Shown in pieces: positions 44,400 through 51,576 of a stretch of 64,000 bases of DNA. The notes under the pieces were generated by a model that ran no database searches, had not been told where the DNA came from, and worked only from the letters and a program-made list of their open reading frames with translations. The DNA lies in assembly GCF_052118925.1 (NCBI RefSeq), contig NZ_JBQKGG010000005.1, positions 62,001 to 126,000 on the forward strand. Direction: 5' to 3'. Each line of letters opens with the position of its first letter. The first letter of the stretch is position 1. Position numbers and translations under genes: made by a program. This DNA comes from Lientehia sp934351765. GTDB taxonomy: Bacteria; Bacillota; Clostridia; Lachnospirales; Lachnospiraceae.

Positions 44400-44466
44400 A
44401 GACGGTCGGCTTTTATGGACTCCAGCGACACCGTGTACTCACGCTTTCCGTCAGCCCCTGAAGTCT
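44395..44466 (-). promoter_or_regulatory. ZTP riboswitch (pfl motif)
   Basis: The minus strand has the two conserved blocks of the pfl motif: CTGACGGAA on the 5' side (about 44446-44455) and GCCGACCGTCTGGGC on the 3' side (44396-44410), which together form the ZTP pocket and pseudoknot. GAC and GTC further pair around a variable hairpin. The 3' GGGC is shared with the terminator stem. ZTP (or ZMP), a signal of folate shortage, would turn on the downstream DUF1576 gene. It occupies most of the gene-free stretch 44229-44620. Confidence 0.88.
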
Positions 44467-44481
44467 TTTGATTATGTTAAT

Positions 44482-44510
44482 AATATAACATACCTTTCTC
44501 TGTTCGTCAA
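44482..44510 (-). promoter_or_regulatory. Promoter of the ZTP-riboswitch transcript
   Basis: Minus-strand TTGACG (44505-44510) and TATATT (44482-44487) with a 17-base spacer, placing the transcript start just before the aptamer. Confidence 0.7.
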
Positions 44511-44548
44511 TCTCTTTTGATATGATTTTCTCATAATGTTTTTTCTTC

Positions 44549-44588
44549 CTATAGCAAAAGAGGACTCCGCAAACCTGCGGTGCCCTCT
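44549..44588 (-). terminator. Terminator after yajC
   Basis: AGAGG(G)C-CCGCA and TGCGG-CCTCT pair (44559-44588), followed by TTTGCT on the minus strand. It lies about 30 bases past yajC and ends the scfB-secDF-tgt-yajC unit. A perfect 18-base palindrome (44598-44615) precedes it. Confidence 0.7.
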
Positions 44589-44620
44589 CTTTTATTCATC
44601 AGGAAGCTTCCTGATAAGAT

Positions 44621-44929
44621 TTATGCGTTGTTCTCTTCTGCCTTTTCCACTCTTGTAATGGCGGTCTTTACCATGGGGATCCGGCAGTTCTTGTTTCCGC
44701 CGAACTCAACGATCACCATATCATCGGTGATGTCGATGATCACGCCGTAGAATCCGCTGGTGGTCTCCACGCTGTCACCGATCTCCATGCTGTTGATCAG
44801 CTGCTGAAGCTGCTTCTGCTGCTTCTTCTGGGGACGAATCGCGATAAAGTACATGAATGCGATGATTACGACAATATAGATCACCCAAAAGCCGACACCG
44901 CCCATACCGCTGGCTGCTAATAAATTCAT
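44621..44929 (-). CDS. yajC: Preprotein translocase subunit YajC
   Basis: YajC is an accessory subunit of the SecDF-YajC complex. The 102-residue protein has one membrane helix (FWVIYIVVIIAFMYFIAIRP) followed by the family's QKKQQKQLQQLINSMEIGD and FYGVIIDITDD region. The ATG at 44929 is preferred because AAAGGAG lies seven bases upstream; the ATG two codons earlier overlaps that site and the tgt stop. It lies next to tgt and secDF, a widely conserved arrangement. Confidence 0.93.
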   Translation of the reverse strand: MNLLAASGMGGVGFWVIYIVVIIAFMYFIAIRPQKKQQKQLQQLINSMEIGDSVETTSGFYGVIIDITDDMVIVEFGGNKNCRIPMVKTAITRVEKAEENNA

Positions 44930-44931
44930 AG

Positions 44932-46080
44932 TCATTCTCCTTTTTCTTCCTGTCCGTGTTCCATACCGGCCAGTTTTTCTTTTTTATATTCGGCATACCG
45001 ATGTTCTTCAATCGCATTCCGAATCTCACTCATCATTGTATTATAAAAATACAGATTATGCAAGACGCAAAGCCGCATTCCAAGCATTTCTTTGGCTTTC
45101 AAAAGATGTCGGATGTAAGCTCTGCTGTACCGCCTGCACGCCGGACAGCCGCAGCCCTCCTCAATGGGCCGGTCATCCAGCTCATACCTTGCATTGAACA
45201 GATTCCGCTTTCCATGATTGGTATACACATGACCGTGACGGCCGTTCCTCGACGGATACACACAGTCAAAGAAATCCACACCGCGCTCCACCGCTTCCAG
45301 AATGTTTGCCGGTGTTCCGACGCCCATCAGATAGGTGGGTTTATTCTCCGGAAGATGAGGAACGGTTACATCAAGAATCCGATACATCTCCTCATGGCTC
45401 TCGCCGACGGCAAGCCCACCGACTGCATACCCGTCCAGATCCATCTCCGAAATTTCATCCGCGTGGCGGATCCGCACATCCTCCAGAATGCCGCCCTGGT
45501 TAATGCCGAAAAGAAGCTGTTCTTTATTGATGGTATCAGGAAGACTGTTGAGCCGTGTCATCTCTGCCTTGCACCGGGCCAGCCATCTGGTTGTCCGGGC
45601 AACGGAATTCTCGATATAATCCCGCTCCGCCTTTGCAGGCGCACACTCATCAAACGCCATGGCAATAGTGGAAGCCAGATTTGACTGGATCCGCATGCTT
45701 TCCTCCGGTCCCATAAAGATCTTTCTTCCGTCAATATGAGAATTGAAGTACACGCCCTCTTCCTTGATACGGCGCAGCCCTGCCAGGGAAAACACCTGGA
45801 AGCCGCCGGAATCCGTCAGGATCGGCTTGTCCCAGGACATGAACTTATGAAGCCCGCCCAGCTTCTTCACGATCTCATCACCGGGGCGCACATGAAGATG
45901 ATAGGTATTGGAAAGCTCCACCTGGGTTCCGATCTGCTCCAGATCCGAGGTGGCAACGGCGCCCTTGATAGCCGCCGCTGTTCCCACGTTCATAAATACC
46001 GGGGTCTCAATGACTCCGTGGACGGTGGTGACTCTGGCACGCTTCGCCCGCCCGTCCTTTGCTAAAATCTCATATTTCAT
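44932..46080 (-). CDS. tgt: tRNA-guanine transglycosylase (queuosine pathway)
   Basis: Tgt exchanges guanine 34 in tRNAs with GUN anticodons for preQ1 on the way to queuosine. The 382-residue TIM-barrel protein has LTDSGGFQVFSLAGLRRI (nucleophile region), FDECAPA, VGGLAVGE (substrate pocket) and the zinc site CGCPACRRYSRAYIRHLLKA. It starts three bases after secDF and nearly abuts yajC. Confidence 0.96.
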   Translation of the reverse strand: MKYEILAKDGRAKRARVTTVHGVIETPVFMNVGTAAAIKGAVATSDLEQIGTQVELSNTYHLHVRPGDEIVKKLGGLHKFMSWDKPILTDSGGFQVFSLAGLRRIKEEGVYFNSHIDGRKIFMGPEESMRIQSNLASTIAMAFDECAPAKAERDYIENSVARTTRWLARCKAEMTRLNSLPDTINKEQLLFGINQGGILEDVRIRHADEISEMDLDGYAVGGLAVGESHEEMYRILDVTVPHLPENKPTYLMGVGTPANILEAVERGVDFFDCVYPSRNGRHGHVYTNHGKRNLFNARYELDDRPIEEGCGCPACRRYSRAYIRHLLKAKEMLGMRLCVLHNLYFYNTMMSEIRNAIEEHRYAEYKKEKLAGMEHGQEEKGE

Positions 46081-46083
46081 ACA

Positions 46084-48258
46084 TTAATCCTGATTCCTGG
46101 ATTTGATTTTCGTTTTCATCAGATACCAGATCGGGCCGGTCAGGAATACGGAGGAGTATGCACCGCATAAAATTCCGACCATCAGAGGCAGAGCGAACTC
46201 CCGGATAGAGGAAACGCCCATGATGTAAAGAACAAATACCATGATAAAGGTCGTCAAAGAGGTATAGATGCTTCTTGTCAGGGTCTGATTGATGCTCAGG
46301 TTCACCACATCGGCAAGAGTCGCCTTCTTGTCCATGGACTTGAGGTTCTCACGGATCCGGTCAAAGATAACAATCGTGGCATTGATGGAATAGCCGACGA
46401 TCGTCAGCATGCAGGCGATAAAGGTATTGCCCACGCTCCATTTTGTAATGGCATAAAATGCCAGAACCACTAATACGTCATGGACCAGAGCCAGAACGGC
46501 GCTGGTTGCAAACCGGATATCCTTGAACCGGAACCAGATATAGAGCAGCATAAAGATCGTAGCCACGATCACGGAGATAACGGCATTACGCTTCATCTCA
46601 CCGCTTACGGTTCCGCTGATGCTGTCGGCTGTGATATTTTCCTCAGTCACGCCATACTTCTCTTCCAGCTTGCTGTTCAGCTCCTGACGCTCCTCCACGG
46701 ACAGCGTTCTTGTCTTGATGATGACCTGGCTGGAGCCGGTAACCTTCTGAGTCTCCACATTGGCATCCCCGGTCACCTTTTCCACGATCGGAACCACTTC
46801 GTTATGAATCGTCTCCATGGAAAGATCCTCATTGAAGGTTACGCTGGTGGACGTACCGCCCTTAAATTCCAGGCTGTAATTCAGAACACTTCCCTGGCTG
46901 CCGTTTGCATAGACACCCATGAAAACGAAACCGGCCACGATCACAACGAGAGAGCAGATGATACAAATGGTTTTCTTCTTAACATAATCCACCTTAAACG
47001 GTGCTTTTGCTTTTCCGTAGAACTTCTCAGACTGGAAGCCCAGGTTGTAAAGTGCATTCAGGGCAAGCTTTGTGATCACAAGAGCTGTGAACATGGAAAG
47101 TACAATACCGAGCGCCAGAGTCTGAGCAAAGCCCTTGATCGTTCCGGTTCCTCTCCACATCAGAACCGCTGCGGCGATCAGGGTTGTCACGTTACCGTCA
47201 ATGATGGCGGAGAGAGCCTTATTGAAGCCCTCCTTAATGGCACCCTTTACGGTCTTTCCTGCTGCCAGCTCCTCCCGGATACGGGCGAAGATGATGACGT
47301 TTGCATCAACAGCCATACCAATGGAAAGGATAATGCCGGCGATACCGGGCAGTGTCAGGGTGATATCAAATGCACTTAAAAATACAATGGTCAGAGCCAC
47401 ATAGAAGGTCAGTGCAATGGCAGAAGCCAGACCGGGAATCCAGTAAACAGCAATCATCAGGGCTGCCACGATGAGAAAACCGATCACACCAGCCTTCAGG
47501 CTTGTGGAGATGGCATCCTGTCCCAGCTTCGCTCCGACTACATTGGAACGGATTTCCTTTAATTCCAGCGGCAGAGAACCGATCCGAATGGTAGATGCCA
47601 GGTTATTGGCCTCCTCATAATCGCTCATGCCGTCGATGCTGCAGTTTCCGCCAGTGATCTTCTGTCTTACGGTCGGATTGGAAACGGTTTTTCCATCATA
47701 AACAATGGCGATCCGCTTGCCCACGTTCTCCTCGGTGATCTGGGCAAATTTCTCTGCCGCCTCATCCGTGAACTGGAGAGCTACCGAATACTCCGTTGCA
47801 CCGGTGGTCTGGTTCTTCTGACCTGCAGGCTGTGCGCCCTTGACATCATCGCCGGTCAGAAGCACGTTTCCGCTCTCATCCTGGAAGGAAAGACTTCCGG
47901 GCTGTCCCAGCTCCTCCAGGATCGCATTGGCATCGGACACACCGGGAATATCCACGTTGATCCGGTCGCTGCCCTCCTGGTAAACCTCGGCCTCATTGCT
48001 GTAATTCTCCACACGGAGCTTTAACTTGTAGATCGTATCTGCCATGTCGGTCGCAGAAGGATCCTCATCAACCGTCTGGTAGGTAATGCTCACACCGCCA
48101 GCCAGGTCAAGACCCAGCTTGATGTCACTCATGCTGCCGGACGCATCACTGCCGATTCCCGCAATCGCGGTATAGATAAAACCGGCGATCACGACCAGCA
48201 GAATCAGCAGACAGGCGATTCCTTTCCCCCTCTGGGGCTTGGTTCCGTTACTTTTCAT
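46084..48258 (-). CDS. secDF: Protein translocase SecDF, fused
   Basis: The 724-residue protein joins SecD and SecF in one chain. The SecD half has the first helix, KLGLDLAGGVSITYQ (D1 signature), the P1 exterior domain and five helices with GMAVDANVIIFARIREEL. The SecF half begins near residue 430 with LEFKGGTSTSVTF and ends with SINATIVIFDRIREN. SecDF uses proton flow to pull exported proteins off the Sec channel. The ATG at 48258 has AAGGAG upstream. It follows the SCIFF maturase gene by 16 bases. Confidence 0.95.
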   Translation of the reverse strand: MKSNGTKPQRGKGIACLLILLVVIAGFIYTAIAGIGSDASGSMSDIKLGLDLAGGVSITYQTVDEDPSATDMADTIYKLKLRVENYSNEAEVYQEGSDRINVDIPGVSDANAILEELGQPGSLSFQDESGNVLLTGDDVKGAQPAGQKNQTTGATEYSVALQFTDEAAEKFAQITEENVGKRIAIVYDGKTVSNPTVRQKITGGNCSIDGMSDYEEANNLASTIRIGSLPLELKEIRSNVVGAKLGQDAISTSLKAGVIGFLIVAALMIAVYWIPGLASAIALTFYVALTIVFLSAFDITLTLPGIAGIILSIGMAVDANVIIFARIREELAAGKTVKGAIKEGFNKALSAIIDGNVTTLIAAAVLMWRGTGTIKGFAQTLALGIVLSMFTALVITKLALNALYNLGFQSEKFYGKAKAPFKVDYVKKKTICIICSLVVIVAGFVFMGVYANGSQGSVLNYSLEFKGGTSTSVTFNEDLSMETIHNEVVPIVEKVTGDANVETQKVTGSSQVIIKTRTLSVEERQELNSKLEEKYGVTEENITADSISGTVSGEMKRNAVISVIVATIFMLLYIWFRFKDIRFATSAVLALVHDVLVVLAFYAITKWSVGNTFIACMLTIVGYSINATIVIFDRIRENLKSMDKKATLADVVNLSINQTLTRSIYTSLTTFIMVFVLYIMGVSSIREFALPLMVGILCGAYSSVFLTGPIWYLMKTKIKSRNQD

Positions 48259-48274
48259 CTTTGCTTTTCTCCTT

Positions 48275-49636
48275 TTAATCCTCGTTGGCAAGCGCGGCCT
48301 TGATCATGATGGCGCACTCGATCCGCTTTTTCTGCATCTCACAGCCGATGTCATAAGCTCCGGTAATGGAACCGTCATAATTCCAGGAATTTGCCGCACA
48401 GCCGCCGCTGCAATAGAACCGTGCAAAACAGTTCCGGCATTTTTCCTTGGCATAAACATTACAGAGCTTGAACTCATCACGCACCTCGGTGTTGGTGATT
48501 CCTGTGTCCACGGTTCCGAGAAGGAACTGCTCCTGTCCCACGAACTGATGGCAGGGATAAAGATCACCCCAGGGCGTCACGGCAAGATACTCGGTTCCTG
48601 ATCCGCAGCCGGAAAGGCGCTTCGCTACGCAGGGGCCCTGGGTCAGATCGATATTAAAATGGAAGAAATTGAAGCCGTTTCCGGCCTTCTTCCGCTTAAT
48701 ATATTCCTTTGCCAGGCGGTCATACTCCTCGAGGATCTGAGGAAGATGCTCCTCATGGATCGCATAATCCTCCTCCGGTGCTGCCACCACCGGCTCCACA
48801 GAGATCTCCTTAAAGCCTTCGTCCGCAAAATGGAGTACATCGTTTGCGAAATCCAGATTGTATTTTGTAAACGTTCCGCGGATATAATAGCTCTTATCCC
48901 CACGGGACTTTGCAAACTTTTTAAACTTTGGCATGATAATGTCATAGCTGGAGCCTTTTCCATTTCTGGTCGGACGCATCTTATCATTGATCTCTTTCCG
49001 GCCATCGATGCTGAGCACCACATTTGCCATTTCTTTATTTAAGAAGTCAACCACTTCATCGGTCATGAGCATGCCGTTTGTGGTCATGGTAAAGCGGAAA
49101 TTCTTATTGAACTCCTTTTCCTTGGAACGGCCGTATGCCACAAGCTGCTTGACTACCTCCCAGTTCATTAACGGCTCTCCGCCGAAAAAGTCCACTTCCA
49201 GGTTTCGTCTGTTTCCGGAGTTGGCAATAAGGAAATCCAGAGCTTTCCGGCCAACCTCATAGCTCATGATGGCACGGCGACCATGATACTCGCCTTCCTC
49301 GGCGAAGCAGTATTTGCAGCCCAGATTACAGTCATGGGCCACATGAAGACACAGCGCCTTTACCACAGTCTTCCTGCTCTTGAAATCCTTCACATACTGC
49401 TCATATACATCCTCGGTAAACAGTACACCGTCCTGCTTCAGCTCCTCGATCTCCTCCAGGGCTTCTCTGATATCCTCTGCAGGATACGTTCCCTCCAGAG
49501 CAGGAACGACTGCGTCTGCACCGTCCTTGTCATACACGGCAATGGCATCATATACCACATCGTCAACCACATGGACTGCGCCGCTGCACACATCCATTAC
49601 GATGTTGTAGCCATTATTTTTATACTGGTGAATCAA
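48275..49636 (-). CDS. scfB: SCIFF peptide thioether maturase, radical SAM/SPASM
   Basis: This enzyme forms Cys-derived thioether links in the SCIFF peptide encoded just upstream. The 453-residue protein has a short peptide-recognition N-terminus (MIHQYKNNGYNIV), the radical SAM Cys103-x3-Cys107-x2-Cys110 motif (DCNLGCKYC), FFGGEPL and TTNG, and a Cys-rich SPASM region (CGSGTEYLAV; CRNCFARFYCSGGCAA; IGCEMQKKRIEC). A TTG start at 49636 is chosen: GAGAGGAG lies seven bases upstream and the N-terminus matches the family, whereas the frame's first ATG is 37 codons upstream. Next to secDF, which may matter for export. Confidence 0.94.
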   Translation of the reverse strand: MIHQYKNNGYNIVMDVCSGAVHVVDDVVYDAIAVYDKDGADAVVPALEGTYPAEDIREALEEIEELKQDGVLFTEDVYEQYVKDFKSRKTVVKALCLHVAHDCNLGCKYCFAEEGEYHGRRAIMSYEVGRKALDFLIANSGNRRNLEVDFFGGEPLMNWEVVKQLVAYGRSKEKEFNKNFRFTMTTNGMLMTDEVVDFLNKEMANVVLSIDGRKEINDKMRPTRNGKGSSYDIIMPKFKKFAKSRGDKSYYIRGTFTKYNLDFANDVLHFADEGFKEISVEPVVAAPEEDYAIHEEHLPQILEEYDRLAKEYIKRKKAGNGFNFFHFNIDLTQGPCVAKRLSGCGSGTEYLAVTPWGDLYPCHQFVGQEQFLLGTVDTGITNTEVRDEFKLCNVYAKEKCRNCFARFYCSGGCAANSWNYDGSITGAYDIGCEMQKKRIECAIMIKAALANED

Positions 49637-49859
49637 CTTTTTACTCCTCTCTGCTGCCTGATTGTCTGTTTGATCCGCGTAATGTCTGCGGCCGCTGTTT
49701 CTGCGCCGCTGTACGCAATTTACCCGGCCGGAATTTCTTTTCCCCAAACCGAATGAAAGACACTCCGCATCCGCGAAGTGCCCCTCTTACATGCCTGATC
49801 GACAATTGTGTATTGCCGCGCCGCACAATCCTGCGCACGCGCTGTCACAGCAATCTCAC

Positions 49860-50003
49860 TTATTTATGATTCTCGCAGGACTGGTTTCCTACTGTACAGG
49901 AAGTCTTGCATGCAGACTGGCAGGAAGTCTGGCATTCGCCGCATCCGCCCTTCTTCATGGACTCCTTTAACGTACTGGAAGTTAAAGTCTTTACTCTCTT
50001 CAT
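49860..50003 (-). CDS. scfA: SCIFF peptide (six Cys in forty-five), ranthipeptide precursor
   Basis: A 47-residue peptide starting MKRVKTLTSSTLKESMKKGG, with six Cys at 21, 24, 28, 32, 36 and 43 (CGECQTSC, then ACKTSC). This is the near-invariant SCIFF precursor found across Clostridia, modified by the radical SAM maturase downstream. GGAGGAG precedes the ATG. A 223-base gap with a weak hairpin (49757-49780) separates it from the maturase gene, so the peptide may be made in excess. Its role is not well established; a quorum or metabolic signal has been suggested in the literature. Confidence 0.95.
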   Translation of the reverse strand: MKRVKTLTSSTLKESMKKGGCGECQTSCQSACKTSCTVGNQSCENHK

Positions 50004-50039
50004 ATCTTCTCCTCCTATCTGAATGAATCCATTTGGCTT

Positions 50040-50068
50040 AGTATACCACAGTTTATGGCAGTTGGAAA
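50040..50068 (-). promoter_or_regulatory. Predicted promoter of the SCIFF gene
   Basis: Minus-strand TTTCCA (50063-50068) and TATACT (50040-50045), 17 bases apart, about 37 bases before the SCIFF ATG. Confidence 0.55.
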
Positions 50069-50248
50069 GAGTTTTTTAGCCTTGACCGAAAGAAAATCTG
50101 CCCCGAAAACTCCTGCCGTAACTCCTTTCCTGGAATTGTCCGACCGTTCTTTTCTCCTCCATCCCTTCATATACTGTGATAGTAATTCCACGGTTTATTA
50201 TATGCTCCTGATCTCTGAACCTGATCTGTAAAAGAAAGAAGGGATTCT

Positions 50249-50617
50249 ATGTCACAGACTCTCCGCCACAAGCTTTCCACTCTGCTTCTCTCCCTCCTGC
50301 TGGCTGCGCTGTCATCCGCACTTCTTCTGTTTATTCTCTCATTTCTCCTTTACAAGCTCCGTCTCAATAACGGAACGCTCCGTCTGTTTGTCTGTCTGAT
50401 CTATGTGCTCTCCTGCTTCTCCGGAGGCTTTCTCGCCGGAAAACGGATCAAAACCAGACGCTTCCTCTGGGGCGCTGTCTCCGGACTGCTTTATGTACTG
50501 GTACTGCTTCTGCTGTCCGCACTGTCACAAGGCGGACTCCAGGCAGACACCTCCGGAATTTTGACAGCAGCAGGACTGTGTATCGGAGGCGGGACAGCCG
50601 GAGGAATGCTCAGTTGA
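50249..50617 (+). CDS. TIGR04086 family membrane protein
   Basis: A 122-residue protein with four membrane helices, Leu-rich, with GGFLAGKRIKTRRFLWGAVSG in the middle and GGGTAGGML at the end. This is the layout of TIGR04086, a clostridial family often found next to the SCIFF genes; here it is divergent from scfA. AAAGAAGG precedes the ATG. Function unknown; proximity hints at a role with the SCIFF/Sec genes. Confidence 0.8.
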   Translation: MSQTLRHKLSTLLLSLLLAALSSALLLFILSFLLYKLRLNNGTLRLFVCLIYVLSCFSGGFLAGKRIKTRRFLWGAVSGLLYVLVLLLLSALSQGGLQADTSGILTAAGLCIGGGTAGGMLS

Positions 50618-50633
50618 ATCCCGGATAGAACTC

Positions 50634-50697
50634 GGCCCCGTCCTGTTCCGCAGTCGGCACATATTAGAGTTGCCTCCCTGCGGAACAGGACGGGGCC
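50634..50697. repeat. Long perfect inverted repeat
   Basis: GGCCCCGTCCTGTTCCGCAG (50634-50653) is matched exactly by its reverse complement at 50678-50697, a 20-bp stem with a 24-base loop. It lies just past the TIGR04086 stop. There is no T run on either side, so it is an atypical terminator, an RNA stability element or a mobile hairpin element. Confidence 0.8.
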
Positions 50698-50757
50698 TCG
50701 CGTTCTCTCCGGAATTCTGGTTAGAAGTCAGCTTATCCTGGTACTGGTTATCAACCT

Positions 50758-51120
50758 TTATTTTGAAAATATTGAATCATTTCTGGAAAGAAGATATACA
50801 CAATACTGATTCATGCTGATTCCTTCTCTCCTGGAATGTTCTGCGAGGGACCTGTGCAGACTCCTGGGGATTCTTAATTTAAACTGTCCGGAATAATCTT
50901 CCAGGCTATCCGGCTCATAAATCTCCACGCCTTCTTCCAGTGCTGCCTCTAACCATGCTTTTTTCGCATCCAGTGCATTCTTCACTGCGCATTCCACAGT
51001 TTCTCCACAGGTAATACAGCCCGGCAGGTCCGGATAAGAAACTACAAATCCGCCTTCATCTTTATCTTCTACAATTTCCATACGATAGGACATTGCCATA
51101 TAATCATTTAGCGTCTTCAT
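50758..51120 (-). CDS. hicB: HicB-type antitoxin
   Basis: A 120-residue protein. The N-terminal HicB fold reads MEIVEDKDEGGFVVSYPDLPGC, then ITCGETVECAVKNALDAKKAWLEAALEEG; the C-terminus (FKLRIPRSLHRSLAEHSRREGISMNQYCVYLLS) is a ribbon-helix-helix DNA-binding unit. It neutralises HicA and represses the operon. The ATG at 51120 lies within the end of hicA with GAGGAG upstream. The order toxin then antitoxin is normal for hicAB. Confidence 0.92.
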   Translation of the reverse strand: MKTLNDYMAMSYRMEIVEDKDEGGFVVSYPDLPGCITCGETVECAVKNALDAKKAWLEAALEEGVEIYEPDSLEDYSGQFKLRIPRSLHRSLAEHSRREGISMNQYCVYLLSRNDSIFSK

Positions 51121-51361
51121 TATTCTTCTCCTCACTCTCCACAATCTGTCTCACCATGTGAACATATACTTTCTTGATTGGTTCATGCTTTGGTATTGTA
51201 ATCGGCATACAGCCTTTTTTTCTAAACGTATAATGACTGCTTCCATTTCTCGGCGCGTTCATTTCATATCCATAACTTTCCAATACTTTCCGCAGTTCAT
51301 CAAACCGGAGATCCTTTGATAAAGTACAGATACGTGCTATCAGTTTATCCCACTTCGACAC
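51104..51361 (-). CDS. hicA: HicA-type toxin (mRNA interferase)
   Basis: An 85-residue basic protein with the HicA dsRBD-like fold: ELRKVLESYGYEMNAPRNGSSHYTFRKKG, with the catalytic His43. HicA cleaves mRNA to stop growth when HicB is lost. A GTG start at 51361 with AAGGAGG upstream. Overlaps hicB by 17 bases. This protein has a longer N-terminus (about 20 residues) than minimal HicA. Confidence 0.9.
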   Translation of the reverse strand: MSKWDKLIARICTLSKDLRFDELRKVLESYGYEMNAPRNGSSHYTFRKKGCMPITIPKHEPIKKVYVHMVRQIVESEEKNNEDAK

Positions 51362-51382
51362 TCTTTATGCCCTCCTTTTTGC

Positions 51383-51411
51383 ATTATATATGATATCATA
51401 TATGGTGTCAA
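51383..51411 (-). promoter_or_regulatory. hicAB promoter with palindromic operator in the spacer
   Basis: Minus-strand TTGACA (51406-51411) and TATAAT (51383-51388), 17 bases apart, a perfect consensus. A perfect 18-base palindrome, ATATATGATATCATATAT (51386-51403), fills the spacer and overlaps the -10 box, as expected for HicB autorepression. Confidence 0.85.
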
Positions 51412-51509
51412 TCTTCCATTTTAACCATACTGTCTGCTCATTGTAACATTCTCTCAACATGAAGATCTCCCTGTGAAGCAGCGATATGCCGGGCCGCAAA
51501 AGGCAAATC

Positions 51510-51538
51510 TTGACAGTCACTCTGAGATATTGTAAGAT
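51510..51538 (+). promoter_or_regulatory. Promoter of the CorC/HlyC gene
   Basis: Plus-strand TTGACA (51510-51515) and TAAGAT (51533-51538), 17 bases apart, about 38 bases before the TTG start at 51577. Confidence 0.6.
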
Positions 51539-51576
51539 ACTCCTTAATATAATCTTTTAAAGGAGTGTGATTTTTT

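Noticed and set aside
50634..50697. CRISPR repeat or transposon end
   Set aside because: Only a single hairpin; no spaced repeats, no transposase or Cas gene anywhere in the window.
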